Source: Echinometra lucunter (lineage: Eukaryota; Echinodermata; Echinoidea; Camarodonta; Echinometridae). Taken from it: a DNA stretch of 64,000 nucleotides. Shown here piece after piece: positions 43,601 through 53,091 of the stretch. The DNA is taken from NCBI GenBank assembly GCA_029962745.1, contig CM057153.1:37429662-37493661 (forward strand), in the 5' to 3' direction. The translations under genes were made by a program, and so were the position numbers. Below the pieces are notes generated by a model. The model was not told the DNA's origin. It worked only from the letters and a program-made list of their open reading frames with translations, and searched no databases. Positions within the stretch are counted from its first letter, which is position 1, and each line of letters starts with the position of its first letter.

Positions 43601-44007
43601 AAAGGATGGAATTTTCCACTTTAGGCAGTTGACAAAAGCGAATAAAATTCATAACTTTGCGTAATTGGCCAAAGTGGATAAAAATTTACTTCATGCCAAG
43701 CTCATTTATCATTAAACAATCAAAACTGCGTACACCTATTATGTAAACATGATGTAATACAAATACGTTGTATTAGTTGCTTCCATTTTTAAAAGGGATA
43801 CAATTTTCCACTATGAGCAGTTGACCAAAGGTGATTTTAAAAATCCACTTTAGATAGCTGACCACATAGGATAAAAATGTCTACTTTTGGCATACAGTTG
43901 ACCAAAGAGGATAAGAATATCCACTTTGGAAAGTTGATCACATGCACAGAGGATAAACACATCCAGTTTGTGCAGCTGGCCAAAGCGGATAAAATTTACC
44001 ACTTGTC
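43601..44007. repeat. Degenerate ~38-bp tandem repeat with internal palindrome
   Basis: Two blocks (43601-43700 and 43793-44007) consist of diverged units of about 36-41 bp: GGATAAAAAT, then TCCACTTTGG, then AGTTGACCAAAG. The GGATA and TCCACTTT parts with CCAAAG make each unit partly self-complementary. About eight or nine units can be traced. Confidence 0.65.
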
Positions 44008-44717
44008 AAATTATTGGCTTAACCATGGAACTCTCATGGTTCAACAATCAATATAAAAATGTTTATTCAACCATTATTGGTTGAAAATTAATTTTTATTC
44101 AATACTAATTTTTGGTACCGTAATGATCATTAAAAATAAACATCTCTTATGCAATAATGGTTATTCAACCACACCTTGCGTGATGGATATAAACGCTATG
44201 AAAAAATATATACATATATCCTTTATCATTCTTTGTTTTATTGATTATACACTGAGAGCGTATACTGTGTATAATTATTCCCTTTTAAGACCGTGTTACT
44301 GACATATGCAGATGGGCCCAATGAAAAATGTTCGCGAGACTTATCCCTTCCCTTCCCTTCCTTGATCTTTGGTTTGTAGACGTCCCGACGTGGAAGTGTT
44401 TATCTGTGGATGTCGATGCTAATGCTTGGATGGCGTAAGAAGACGTGATCGAAAGCGATGAACTTGACATCTAGGCGAGTTGAAAGTCTTCCCCGAAGAA
44501 CTTACGTATGATACCGCACCTCTCACGACGTGGACTTGGACTACGGCAATCAAAATCAGCAGTATAGTAATAAGTAATTCTACAGAATCATAATCATGGC
44601 CGTACGCACATGGGGGGGGGGCGGTTGCCCCCTAGAAATTTTCATAACCCTACTATTTCTATTTTTCCTTACCTTTTTATTGAGAATTTCACCAAATTTC
44701 CCCAAAATGTGCACCAG

Positions 44718-44844
44718 GGCCCCATTTCATAAAACTTGTTATCAATAACAAGTTACAACAACTGTTACAAGCTATTGGCTGAGCGCAAGTTTGTCATTGA
44801 AATGTGGCAGTTGTTACTAATAACAAGTTTAATGAAACGGTGCC
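44718..44844. mobile_element. 127-bp foldback MITE (TTTCATWAAAC ends)
   Basis: Left arm GGCCCCATTTCATAAAACTT and the inverse of the right arm GGCACCGTTTCATTAAACTT pair on through GTTAT...TAACAA and CAACTG. Nested small palindromes (CTTGTTATCAATAACAAG). No clear target duplication. Confidence 0.7.
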
Positions 44845-46990
44845 AAGATCGTTCAATTTCAATTCTAAAAATGCAAAAGCTCCCGCTTCTTTTCCTCGCT
44901 TGCGTATTTTCCTTAAATATTCAATATAATCTTGCCCCCTAGGAAAACATTCCTGAGTATTTTAGACGACGGATTATGGTCCATAATCCGTCATGTAAAA
45001 CAGATTAATTACCCGAAAAATAAGGTAAAGCCACAGCCCTAATATTGTAACTTAAATCGCTCTTTTTAAAAATGGAAATTCATTGACTAGAATTACAAAA
45101 CTCCTTTCTTAACCGAAGCTCAGCTCGACCCCCCCCCCCAAAAAAAATCTGTAATTAAGACTAACATGCAGACAGTTAACAAAACGAGCGTTATTCACAT
45201 AATGTGTGTGTTTGTTTTAACGGACGTATATAACCGAAGCTCACCTTAGTTCATTTTCTGAAAAATCAATAAATGAACTGAATCATTTCATATATTGATT
45301 TCAACAACAACACAATACAAATATGAGCAAAATGAAAACAGAAAATGAAAGAAAAGAAAAGGAAAATACAATATCATTGTGGAGGGAGCTGACACGGTTG
45401 GTTGGTTGGTTGGTTGGTTTTTGAATTTAGAGGCGCTTATCACTTCTAAATTAGAATATATATTATTAGACAATAATGCAGTCTCAACTGATTTGGCCCC
45501 CAAAATATAATCGACACTTGAAACTATGGAATAATGTATTGGTTAACAATAGCAAATATTAAATTTTCTCATTAATGCCGTAGGTCAAAGGTAAAAATGA
45601 AATATATAAAACAAATGGCAATTGTATTTAATTTAAATCATCCTTGTAAATTATGGAAACGAAAACTGTCTAAACTGACATACAAAAATTCTTCTTTCAA
45701 GTGACATGGAATCATCAAAATCAAACTTTCCTTTAAACATGAATGATTAAGTTGCTCATCACATAATAAACTTTTTTATGCTAATTAGGGACATGCATTA
45801 CGATCTCTTGTATTGTTTTACAGCTATAAATCAAAATTGTACATTCATGTTTTTTCCCCCAAAGATCATTTTCCCGTGCAGAAACTAAACATAAATTCGA
45901 GATGAAGTTCATAGAAATAAACAACACTTACAGTTTTTCTGGACAAAAACGATCCTGCCTAGATGGAATGGCAGGACGCCTACCTTAGCATCGTGCAATG
46001 GGCGTTGCCTTCTGGTTATTGCTGCCAGCATTTCCAGCACCTAGCACCATTGGCTTGTGTAAGAGAAAAAATGGCTGCGCTAGCACATACTAAAGTCCCT
46101 TTATAGAGAAGGGACCCTAGCACATACCACACCTCCCCGCCCTATAGACCAATTCGGTTTGGGTGCTGTTTTTTATGGTAATTTCTAACTTAGGGGGGGG
46201 GGGGGCTTCAAGTATGCCTAACAAAAGATAATTTATGCACTGACATAGCAACGCACCTGGCTCATTGCAAACAACCAATTGAATCAGTTATTGTTCTTCT
46301 TTGGAAGCCCCCCAGTTATGGCCGACATGAGTTTTGAAACCGGATTCATCTATAGCTTGCCTGATACTGATCCAACCTAGCAATGCCTGCATCAAAACCC
46401 ACTCAATCATAACAATAACAAAGAACCTGGCATGCAAAGTGCTAGGCGATTGATTGTCTAATCAACCCAGTAATTCATTCCCTTTCATAGCAATTCAAAC
46501 AGCACCGTTACGTACATGTATTTCAATTTATGCAAAAAACCTCCTAGACACTTATTCAATTTACGTTTGCATAATGGCATCTCATTACATGCAATTCACT
46601 TTGAATACAGTGTTGATGCCTTTAAAGCATTTGACAAGTTTTTTAATTTGTCAAGATAAACCTTTGTTGAAGCATTTTGCACAATTTTAAAGTCTATTGA
46701 AATATTATTTTGCGTATTACTACTCTAACAAGGCCTTTATCGTGTTGGTTACTGACATTTGGGGCTTTTAGGTAAAGAAATAAGGTTAACGTTGTCCAAA
46801 TAATTTGATGTAAATTGCTCTTATCATTTTGATTGATGGTCCAATGCGTAGACAGGAATACAAAAATGAATAAAAACACAACTAAATGAATTAAAATATA
46901 TGATGTACGTACAGAAAATTCCAAGGCAGCAGGAGAACAAGTCCTAAACTCAACGCATACAACTTTTAATTAATATACATTCATTAGCAT

Positions 46991-47950
46991 CCCTGATAGC
47001 AGAGACTGGTAAGAATAACATCATATTTACGTCTTTTTAAAGTCGTGTCATACGTCTTATTTACGTATTATATATACGTCTTTAAGACGATACTTTGCAC
47101 CAGCACACGACGTAAAATAAGACGTCAAATTTTTACGTCAATTTTACATCATATTGGTCGGAAAAACCCGTCTTTATGACGTCTTTACTACCCAAAGGAA
47201 GCTCACAGACTGGTAAAAATCACATCATAAAGACGTCAAAGCTTCAAAGCTGGTTTACAAAATATTTTAGAATGTATTCAACATTATGACGTTTTCTCTT
47301 TGTTAATGTTCTAGCCTATAGATCGTCCTATATTAGCCCTATATCCTAACATCCTACATCCTATACCTATAACTACTGATGCTTTGTATCGACATTACTA
47401 TATATATGGACTGTAGTGTAGTACTTGAAAAAAACAGTTAGAAATTACAATTTCTTGATACATTCTGAAATACCCTGCCCATGACGTTAACTGAATGGTG
47501 TTCAACATGGAAGTACATTGTTCATTAAATCAGCAGTGCAATCATTGAATATAATGTTAAAATTCAAATGTTATCTTCCTTTTTTCACGAATTTAGTCAT
47601 TTCTGGTCATTCATGAATATTCATGAATCACGATCAACTTTTACAGTCATATCACGACGTAAAACTGACATAAACACGTCATATTATGGTCTTGAAAAAA
47701 GCTGTTATAAAGTGGGAAATAATTGACGTAAAAATACGTCTTATTCTGGTCTTTAAAAAAGACGTTAAAAAGTGGGAAATATTTGACGTAAAATATATGT
47801 CATCTTATGTTCAAACAAAATTTGAGAAAATTTTGGTTATATAAAGACGTCATAAGGTTGTCGTGAAATAGTCGTGTATACGACATATGACGTGTGGACC
47901 AGTTTATGACCAGTTCATGACGTCATAAAGACGTCCGTCTGCTATCAGGG
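46991..47950. mobile_element. 960-bp inverted-repeat element packed with ACGTC/GACGT motifs
   Basis: Ends CCCTGATAGCAGA and its exact inverse TCTGCTATCAGGG. AT lies directly outside both ends, so a 2-bp AT duplication is possible (CAT/ATG would also extend the palindrome). More than 15 ACGTC or GACGT pentamers lie inside, including a perfect TGACGTCA at 47918-47925. No transposase frame. Confidence 0.75.
47918..47925. promoter_or_regulatory. Perfect CRE palindrome TGACGTCA inside element
   Basis: Full consensus for CREB/ATF bZIP dimers, next to the right end of the element at 46991-47950. Binding is not shown; the motif may simply reflect the element's own repeat structure. Confidence 0.35.
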
Positions 47951-49443
47951 ATGTGCTGTATGTCTAGGGAATTATTGATTCCAAGAATATATTGGGATTC
48001 ATCTCTAATATTTGGCCATAATTATATTTGAATTCAAACACCCCATAATGCAACAAGAAGAAAATGCCATATGACTACTGACTGGTGTTTTAAATAAAAG
48101 TATAAAAAATGCATACAATTTTTTAAGGCCCCCCCCCCCTCGAGTTATATATCATGTGAGTTTTTAAATATGTTATGTAATGCAGTTCTTTGGTAGACTT
48201 GGTATAGCAACCATCAAATCTGGCTACTTATTCCAGACTGCACTGCTTCTATGTTCAAAATTAAATGAAAATTCCAACTAGGAATAACCCAATAACTTTC
48301 CAAAATCAACTGAAGTCATGGTCACATTTTTCTTTCGTCGCGTATTACAGTGAGTTACCATTGGAAATCACACCCATGCTCTTCTGTCTCACTGTTTGCA
48401 ATCTATTTCGTTCGTTCTAAAAATACTCTGTGATCTTCTTTTAAATATCGAGTACAATGCAGAAGAATGGCTATTATGTAATAATTATTGTCACTTCTTA
48501 GTGACTGAGGACAGCCTACTTTAGCCATTGTAAAGCGGTCGCTTCTGAACGGGTACGGATTTAAATAGACAAATTTGCTATATCATACCCAGTTTAATCT
48601 TACCAGTATTCATTCAAGAAACACGATCTCCTTTCGGCATATTCTCGAAACCCCCTTCGGACGAGGAGTCCATTCTGTCGCTCACAAAAATTCTTCTTCT
48701 TTGGTTAATACCATTTCACATGTTGATGTATAACCATTCGACAAAAGCATGTTTATTCAGGGGCGTGGCTAGACCTTTTTCAGTGGGGGAGGGGGGGGGG
48801 GTGTAGAGGCCACTGATTACCGACAAACATTGTCACCGGTTACCGAAGACCAACATCTAATACTTAAACCGTCTAAAGCCCATGGGGCACTTTCAATTGT
48901 GTGCCTCTATCACATTTTCCTTCGTCTCTCCTACATTTTCATTCAATTTCTACCAGATTTGGTGATTTTTATATGAGCGAGCGAGGAGAGCAAGGAAATG
49001 ATGCTCCTTTTCATTTTAGAAGTGATGATTCTTCATCAAAATACGAGATGGGCCTATACGATATTTAAATCATAAATTTGGTCACTTCGCCAGCAGAATC
49101 GGGAACACTTAGAGATGCAAAAATAATTTCTCAAGGGGGTGAAGTCTTTCATTTTCTAGTTTTTAAATATTGCAGACGAGTGACCAAAGATTTTAACACC
49201 TTTCCTCATAAAAGAGTATCCTTCATTGAAAGACATAAAATACGATATGAAAATTCTGAGAACAGAGCAAGAACGTTTGAGAAAGTGGCGTAGCTATGGG
49301 ACCACGGTGCACTTCTCCCAAATTTTTAAATCTTTTGCCATGGATTGGTACCCCTTCCCCGATCCATATCAAAAGTTCCTCTGCATTGCACAGGGCGAGA
49401 GTCATATAAGTGCGTGCCAATGGGCCCGTGTTTTTATATAGGT
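47951..49443. other. Intergenic DNA
   Basis: No gene supported. Two fragments beginning with GGCGT(G/A)GCTA (48762, 49288), one followed by a G run, look like pieces of an old repeat. Nothing else seen. Confidence 0.5.
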
Positions 49444-50235
49444 TATAGACCAATTTCACCTCCGGTTTATGTATTTGGCCCTCTATCGGCGACGCCATTG
49501 CTGCGGTGGGCAAGCGCGCTGACCGCGATTGGCTCTGTGTACAAAATGAATGTAAGATATGAGATTTGCCCCGATATTGTTCCATTTACTTTATTCTAGA
49601 TCAATAAAATAAAGCATGGATACATGGGTAGATGAGGTAAGACAATGGTCGTATCTGACGGATGAAGGTATGATGTATTTTTGTACTTTCGATGGTTTTT
49701 CAACTTAGTTTTGTCAGTAAAAGTTCGATTGCAGCATAGCAGCCGTAGTAAACGGGAGCCCTAAATCTTATCCTGTTTACAAAGTCATGTTTCCACTCAT
49801 TAAATTTTATGCCAAAGTACATAATGATAATGTTTCTTGACTTTAAGGTCCTTTCTGCTGATGTTTTTACCCACTGGCGACGAATTCCTTCACAGTGCTT
49901 ACGGAAACCTGTGTAGGGAGTACGGTTTCTCACACAAACAGGCTTCATGAGTCAAAAGCGAGTGAATTTCGCACTCAGTTAGCTTCCAATTTTTAAACTT
50001 TCTCTAATTCTTGTGGCATTTGAGCACCCACAGCTGCGACCTGAACTTCCCTGATAATTTCTCATTGCAAATAGTAAAATAAATCTGCATATACTGGTAA
50101 AAATAGACAAAAAATCGAACGAATGTACATAACGCGCCATTGACTTGTGTACTATAAAAGTTGGAGTGCCCACCGCAGTATGTCGAACTGTGTCGAACAG
50201 TCTGCTGTCCTCTTGCGTTGTGAAATTGGTCTATA
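49444..50235. mobile_element. 792-bp inverted-repeat element carrying a THAP-domain remnant
   Basis: Terminal repeats TATAGACCAATTTCAC / GTGAAATTGGTCTATA are perfect over 16 bp. The ends leave TA on each side, so a TA duplication is possible. On the minus strand the right half encodes a frameshifted THAP-like zinc finger (described separately). The left end holds GC-rich promoter-like sequence with an inverse CCAAT (ATTGG near 49528). No full transposase. Confidence 0.72.
49838..50056 (-). pseudogene. THAP zinc-finger remnant, frameshifted
   Basis: Read on the minus strand from ATG near 50056: MRNYQGSSGRSCGCSNATR (a C-x-C-S-N start), then in a second frame KNWKLTECEIHS and CLCEKPYSLHRFP, then in a third frame KHCEGIRRQWVKTSAERT. 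The order CGCSN, W...C..H, C-x-C-x-x-P-[YF]-x-L-x-x-FP, R..W matches the THAP variant with an extra Cys/His insert. Frame changes lie near an A run (about 50003) and just after FP. The closing C-x-x-H-F part is not recognisable. THAP domains serve as DNA-binding modules in P-element and Kolobok transposases and in host regulators, so origin is undecided. Confidence 0.6.
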
Positions 50236-51082
50236 TGCATAAAACTCATTTGACTTCAATGTCGGAAAAATTTTACTTCCGAGAAAAATCTTTTACACTC
50301 CTTTACAAAAAGTTATGAAATGCGCCTTAACTCTCAAGATATTAAAAAATCTTATGAATGAAATGAAATATACAGAGCCAGGTGACTTTGGTTTTCGATC
50401 GGTTTTGGTAGGGAGTGCGTGTGTGTGTGTGGGTGTGTGTGTGTGTGGTAATAGTTTTGATGATTGGGATTGGACATCATGGCTATTCCATGGTACTTGC
50501 ATGGTACTTTCATGGTTTTGATGGTGATTTCGTCCCTCAAAATAACATGGTAACCATGGTACTTTTGTCACAAGGGTAGGGTGACCCAAAAAGAAAACCT
50601 AAATTTCATGAGTTAAAATTTCGGAGCTGGGTGTTCAACCTGAAAAAATTATCAATTGTAATTATTAATTATTTCACATTTTTGAAAACACATGACTTTT
50701 CGTAGGCCAGACTTCCTTGGATTATTTTTTTTAAATATCAATCTCACTCCTACCCAGGAATGAGGTCTAAAAGACAAAGTCGATACTAAATCAGGCTTTC
50801 CAGCCTGTCAGCCTTGTTATCCAATATGGAGATTCCATATCCATTATACTGTAAGCCTTGCTTGCATTGCCATTTCAATAACTGCCTACTCAATCGTTCT
50901 GTTTTGAAAGGCTGCGTCGTCTTAAGCTCGAAATAATGCACAAACATGCAAAATCGATGTACGAGTAGGTTCCAGCGTATTACGTAACTCAAAGCTGTCT
51001 CATTATTGGAAAAATCTCACACCTCACCATAGTGACACGGCGCGTAGCTGCGGGTTCACTTTGACAAACTGGCATTACGTAA
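50236..51082. other. Intergenic DNA upstream of stomatin 1
   Basis: Contains a (GT)n run (50418-50447) and several CATGGTAC repeats (50488-50561). No coding sequence supported. Confidence 0.6.
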
Positions 51083-51215
51083 TGCCTCAGTCACATAGAG
51101 TCGCTTACGTTGAGTAACGGCCGTCGCCTCCGTTCATTTTGCATTCATTTGTATACAGCATAATTTTTCGCAGTTAGACGCAACGCCGGACGCCGAGCAC
51201 TATGTGACTGGGCCA
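51083..51215. mobile_element. 133-bp MITE with TAA target duplication (PIF/Harbinger-like)
   Basis: Ends TGCCTCAGTCACATAG and, in inverse, TGGCCCAGTCACATAG. TAA directly outside both ends (51080-51082, 51216-51218). It lies 231 bp upstream of the stomatin 1 start codon and so may be inside that gene's promoter or 5' leader. Confidence 0.8.
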
Positions 51216-51446
51216 TAACGCATTTACATGTACATACTGCTATACGTGCATATGAACACACTTGATAAAGGCTTCCAACCTACTGAGATGCGTGGTATTT
51301 TTTTCCGTAACTGTATTTTGAAAACTACTCCTTTTCTCGTCGCATCACCATCAGGTCTTTGATTCTGTTGGAAGCGCGCATTCATCGAATAGTAATACTA
51401 CCTCTAAAGGCAATCTTCTTGACAAAACGTTCCAGAGGACCACATA

Positions 51447-52283
51447 ATGTCGAAGCGAAAAGAGGAGAGTACGGAGATAGGTGTGATAGGAGAAACCACC
51501 TCAAATGAAGGAATGGATTGCTGTGGAATCTTTCTGATGTTCCTGTCGGTGATATTTGTGATCTGTACGCTGCCTTTCTCACTGTTTGTCTGCATAAAAG
51601 TGGTGCAGGAATATGAAAGAGCTGTCATCTTCAGGCTTGGGCGTCTGTTGTCTGGCGGTGCCAAAGGTCCAGGACTGTTCTTCATCCTGCCTTGCGTCGA
51701 GGATTACACCAAAGTAGATCTGCGTACGATTTCGTTTGACATTCCTCCGCAGGAGATTCTGACCAGGGATAGTTTGACCATCTCAGTGGATGCTGTGGTC
51801 TTCTACCGTGTCAAGAATGCAACGATCAGCATCGCCAATGTAGAAAATGCAAGCTCGTCAACCAGACTTCTCGCCCAGACCACGCTGCGTAATGTCCTGG
51901 GCACCAAGAACCTTTCAGAGATCCTGGCAGAACGTGAGGGCATCAGCCACTACATGCAGTCGACCCTGGACCATGACACCGACCCCTGGGGTATCCAAGT
52001 GGAGCGTGTTGAGATCAAGGATGTTCGTTTGCCTATTCAGCTCCAGAGAGCTATGGCTGCTGAGGCTGAAGCTTCCAGAGAGGCCAGAGCTAAGGTGATT
52101 GCTGCTGAAGGAGAACAGAATGCTGCTCGTGCCCTGAAGGAAGCAGCAGATACTATTGCGGAATCTCCATCAGCCCTTCAGCTGAGGTACCTGCAGACAC
52201 TGAACACCATCTCAGCAGAGAAGAACTCCACCATCATCTTCCCACTTCCTATTGATCTCCTCAAGGGCATCGTGAGCAAATAA
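51447..52283 (+). CDS. STOM: Stomatin-like protein 1 (SPFH/PHB, intronless)
   Basis: A 278-residue protein close to human stomatin's length (288). ATG at 51447 is preceded by an in-frame TGA at 51420, fixing the start. Order: polar N-tail (1-26); Cys-Cys and a hydrophobic hairpin (about 28-55, CCGIFLMFLSV...CTLPFSLFVC) with the conserved hairpin Pro; the SPFH/PHB core from VVQEYERAVIFRLGRLLSGG to about residue 210; an Ala/Glu-rich helix (AAEAEASREARAKVIAAEGE); and the C-terminal STIIFPLPIDLL motif used in stomatin oligomerisation. Stomatins sit on the inner leaflet in cholesterol-rich domains and modulate ion channels. The frame has no introns, unlike vertebrate STOM, suggesting a retroposed origin (inference). 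It faces a second copy at 57738. Confidence 0.95.
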   Translation: MSKRKEESTEIGVIGETTSNEGMDCCGIFLMFLSVIFVICTLPFSLFVCIKVVQEYERAVIFRLGRLLSGGAKGPGLFFILPCVEDYTKVDLRTISFDIPPQEILTRDSLTISVDAVVFYRVKNATISIANVENASSSTRLLAQTTLRNVLGTKNLSEILAEREGISHYMQSTLDHDTDPWGIQVERVEIKDVRLPIQLQRAMAAEAEASREARAKVIAAEGEQNAARALKEAADTIAESPSALQLRYLQTLNTISAEKNSTIIFPLPIDLLKGIVSK

Positions 52284-52621
52284 ACATTCCAAGTGTGCTG
52301 GATGGACATACCAAACACTAGTCTTGTTTGAAAAAAAAAATGTTGTGCCATTATTTGAGAACACCATACTGCACTGCATCAGTTCATGGGGCCTTTACCT
52401 ACTTTTTATTTCATGGGGAATCATGCACATGATATTTTTTTTTCGGACGGGGAGGGGGAGGGATGATAGCCTTTACCGCTTTTTTATGAATTTTAGTGAA
52501 TCATTCTTCTTGCTTTGACATTTTGATAGCACAAATTAATGTGAGACTAAATTGTAAAAACAGATTGCAACAATTTTGAAAGTTCATGATAAGCAAAATA
52601 TCTCTTGTTTACGCACATTTT

Positions 52622-53091
52622 GGCTTTCACTAAACACTCGGGTCGCGGCTCGCTGGGTATGGGACGCCAAGTGTTAACTAAGTTATTTGGTCCAAAACTG
52701 CACAATTTAGTGTCAAAAGTTCACTCAAAAATTCATTTTTTTTAATAGAATTCACGAACAGTGAACCATTTCGTTACACAATGAAATTCAACAGACGATT
52801 TTGCAACAAAAATCATCCTCAATATGAATAAACAGACAGAATTTATAATTATGATCTCTCATGAAGTCTGCTATATTCACTTCGCCTGGGCATTGACTTT
52901 GTTTCGTTACAAAGACTTTGTGCATAGCAGAGGGCGGGAGGAACAGTTTACCAGAATATGCTTGTGTGCGTGGCTATGAGAGTTTTGGTTACTTTTACTG
53001 TACACTGACTGTAGTTGTTGGACTGCATAACCTAGTTAACACTCGGCGCACCGTACCCAGCGCGACGCGACCCGAGTGTTTTGTAAAAGCC
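52622..53091. mobile_element. 470-bp MITE with 8-bp target duplication CACATTTT
   Basis: CACATTTT occurs at 52614-52621 and 53092-53099. Between them the ends GGCTTTCACTAAACACTCGG and, in inverse, GGCTTTTACAAAACACTCGG continue as imperfect inverted repeats for about 65 bp (through GGGTCGCG, CGCTGGGTA and GTGTTAACTA). An 8-bp duplication is typical of hAT and P superfamilies. No transposase frame. Confidence 0.9.
52827..52832 (+). promoter_or_regulatory. First AATAAA downstream of stomatin 1, inside a MITE
   Basis: I see no earlier AATAAA after the stop at 52281-52283. If used, it gives a 3' UTR of about 560 nt that ends inside the transposable element. A further AATAAA follows at about 53172. 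Confidence 0.3.

Larger units (their letters stand above)
41757..46990. other. Intergenic DNA
   Basis: No gene supported. Contains an AATAAA followed by an A13 tract (41898-41930), a (CTT)n microsatellite (43279-43389), a degenerate tandem repeat (43601-44007), a foldback MITE (44718-44844), a short (TTGG)n run near 45397 and G or C homopolymer runs. The rest is AT-rich and unremarkable. Confidence 0.6.

Noticed and set aside
49223..49585. 120-codon minus-strand frame
   Set aside because: Straddles the left border of the inverted-repeat element at 49444, so its two halves have different origins.
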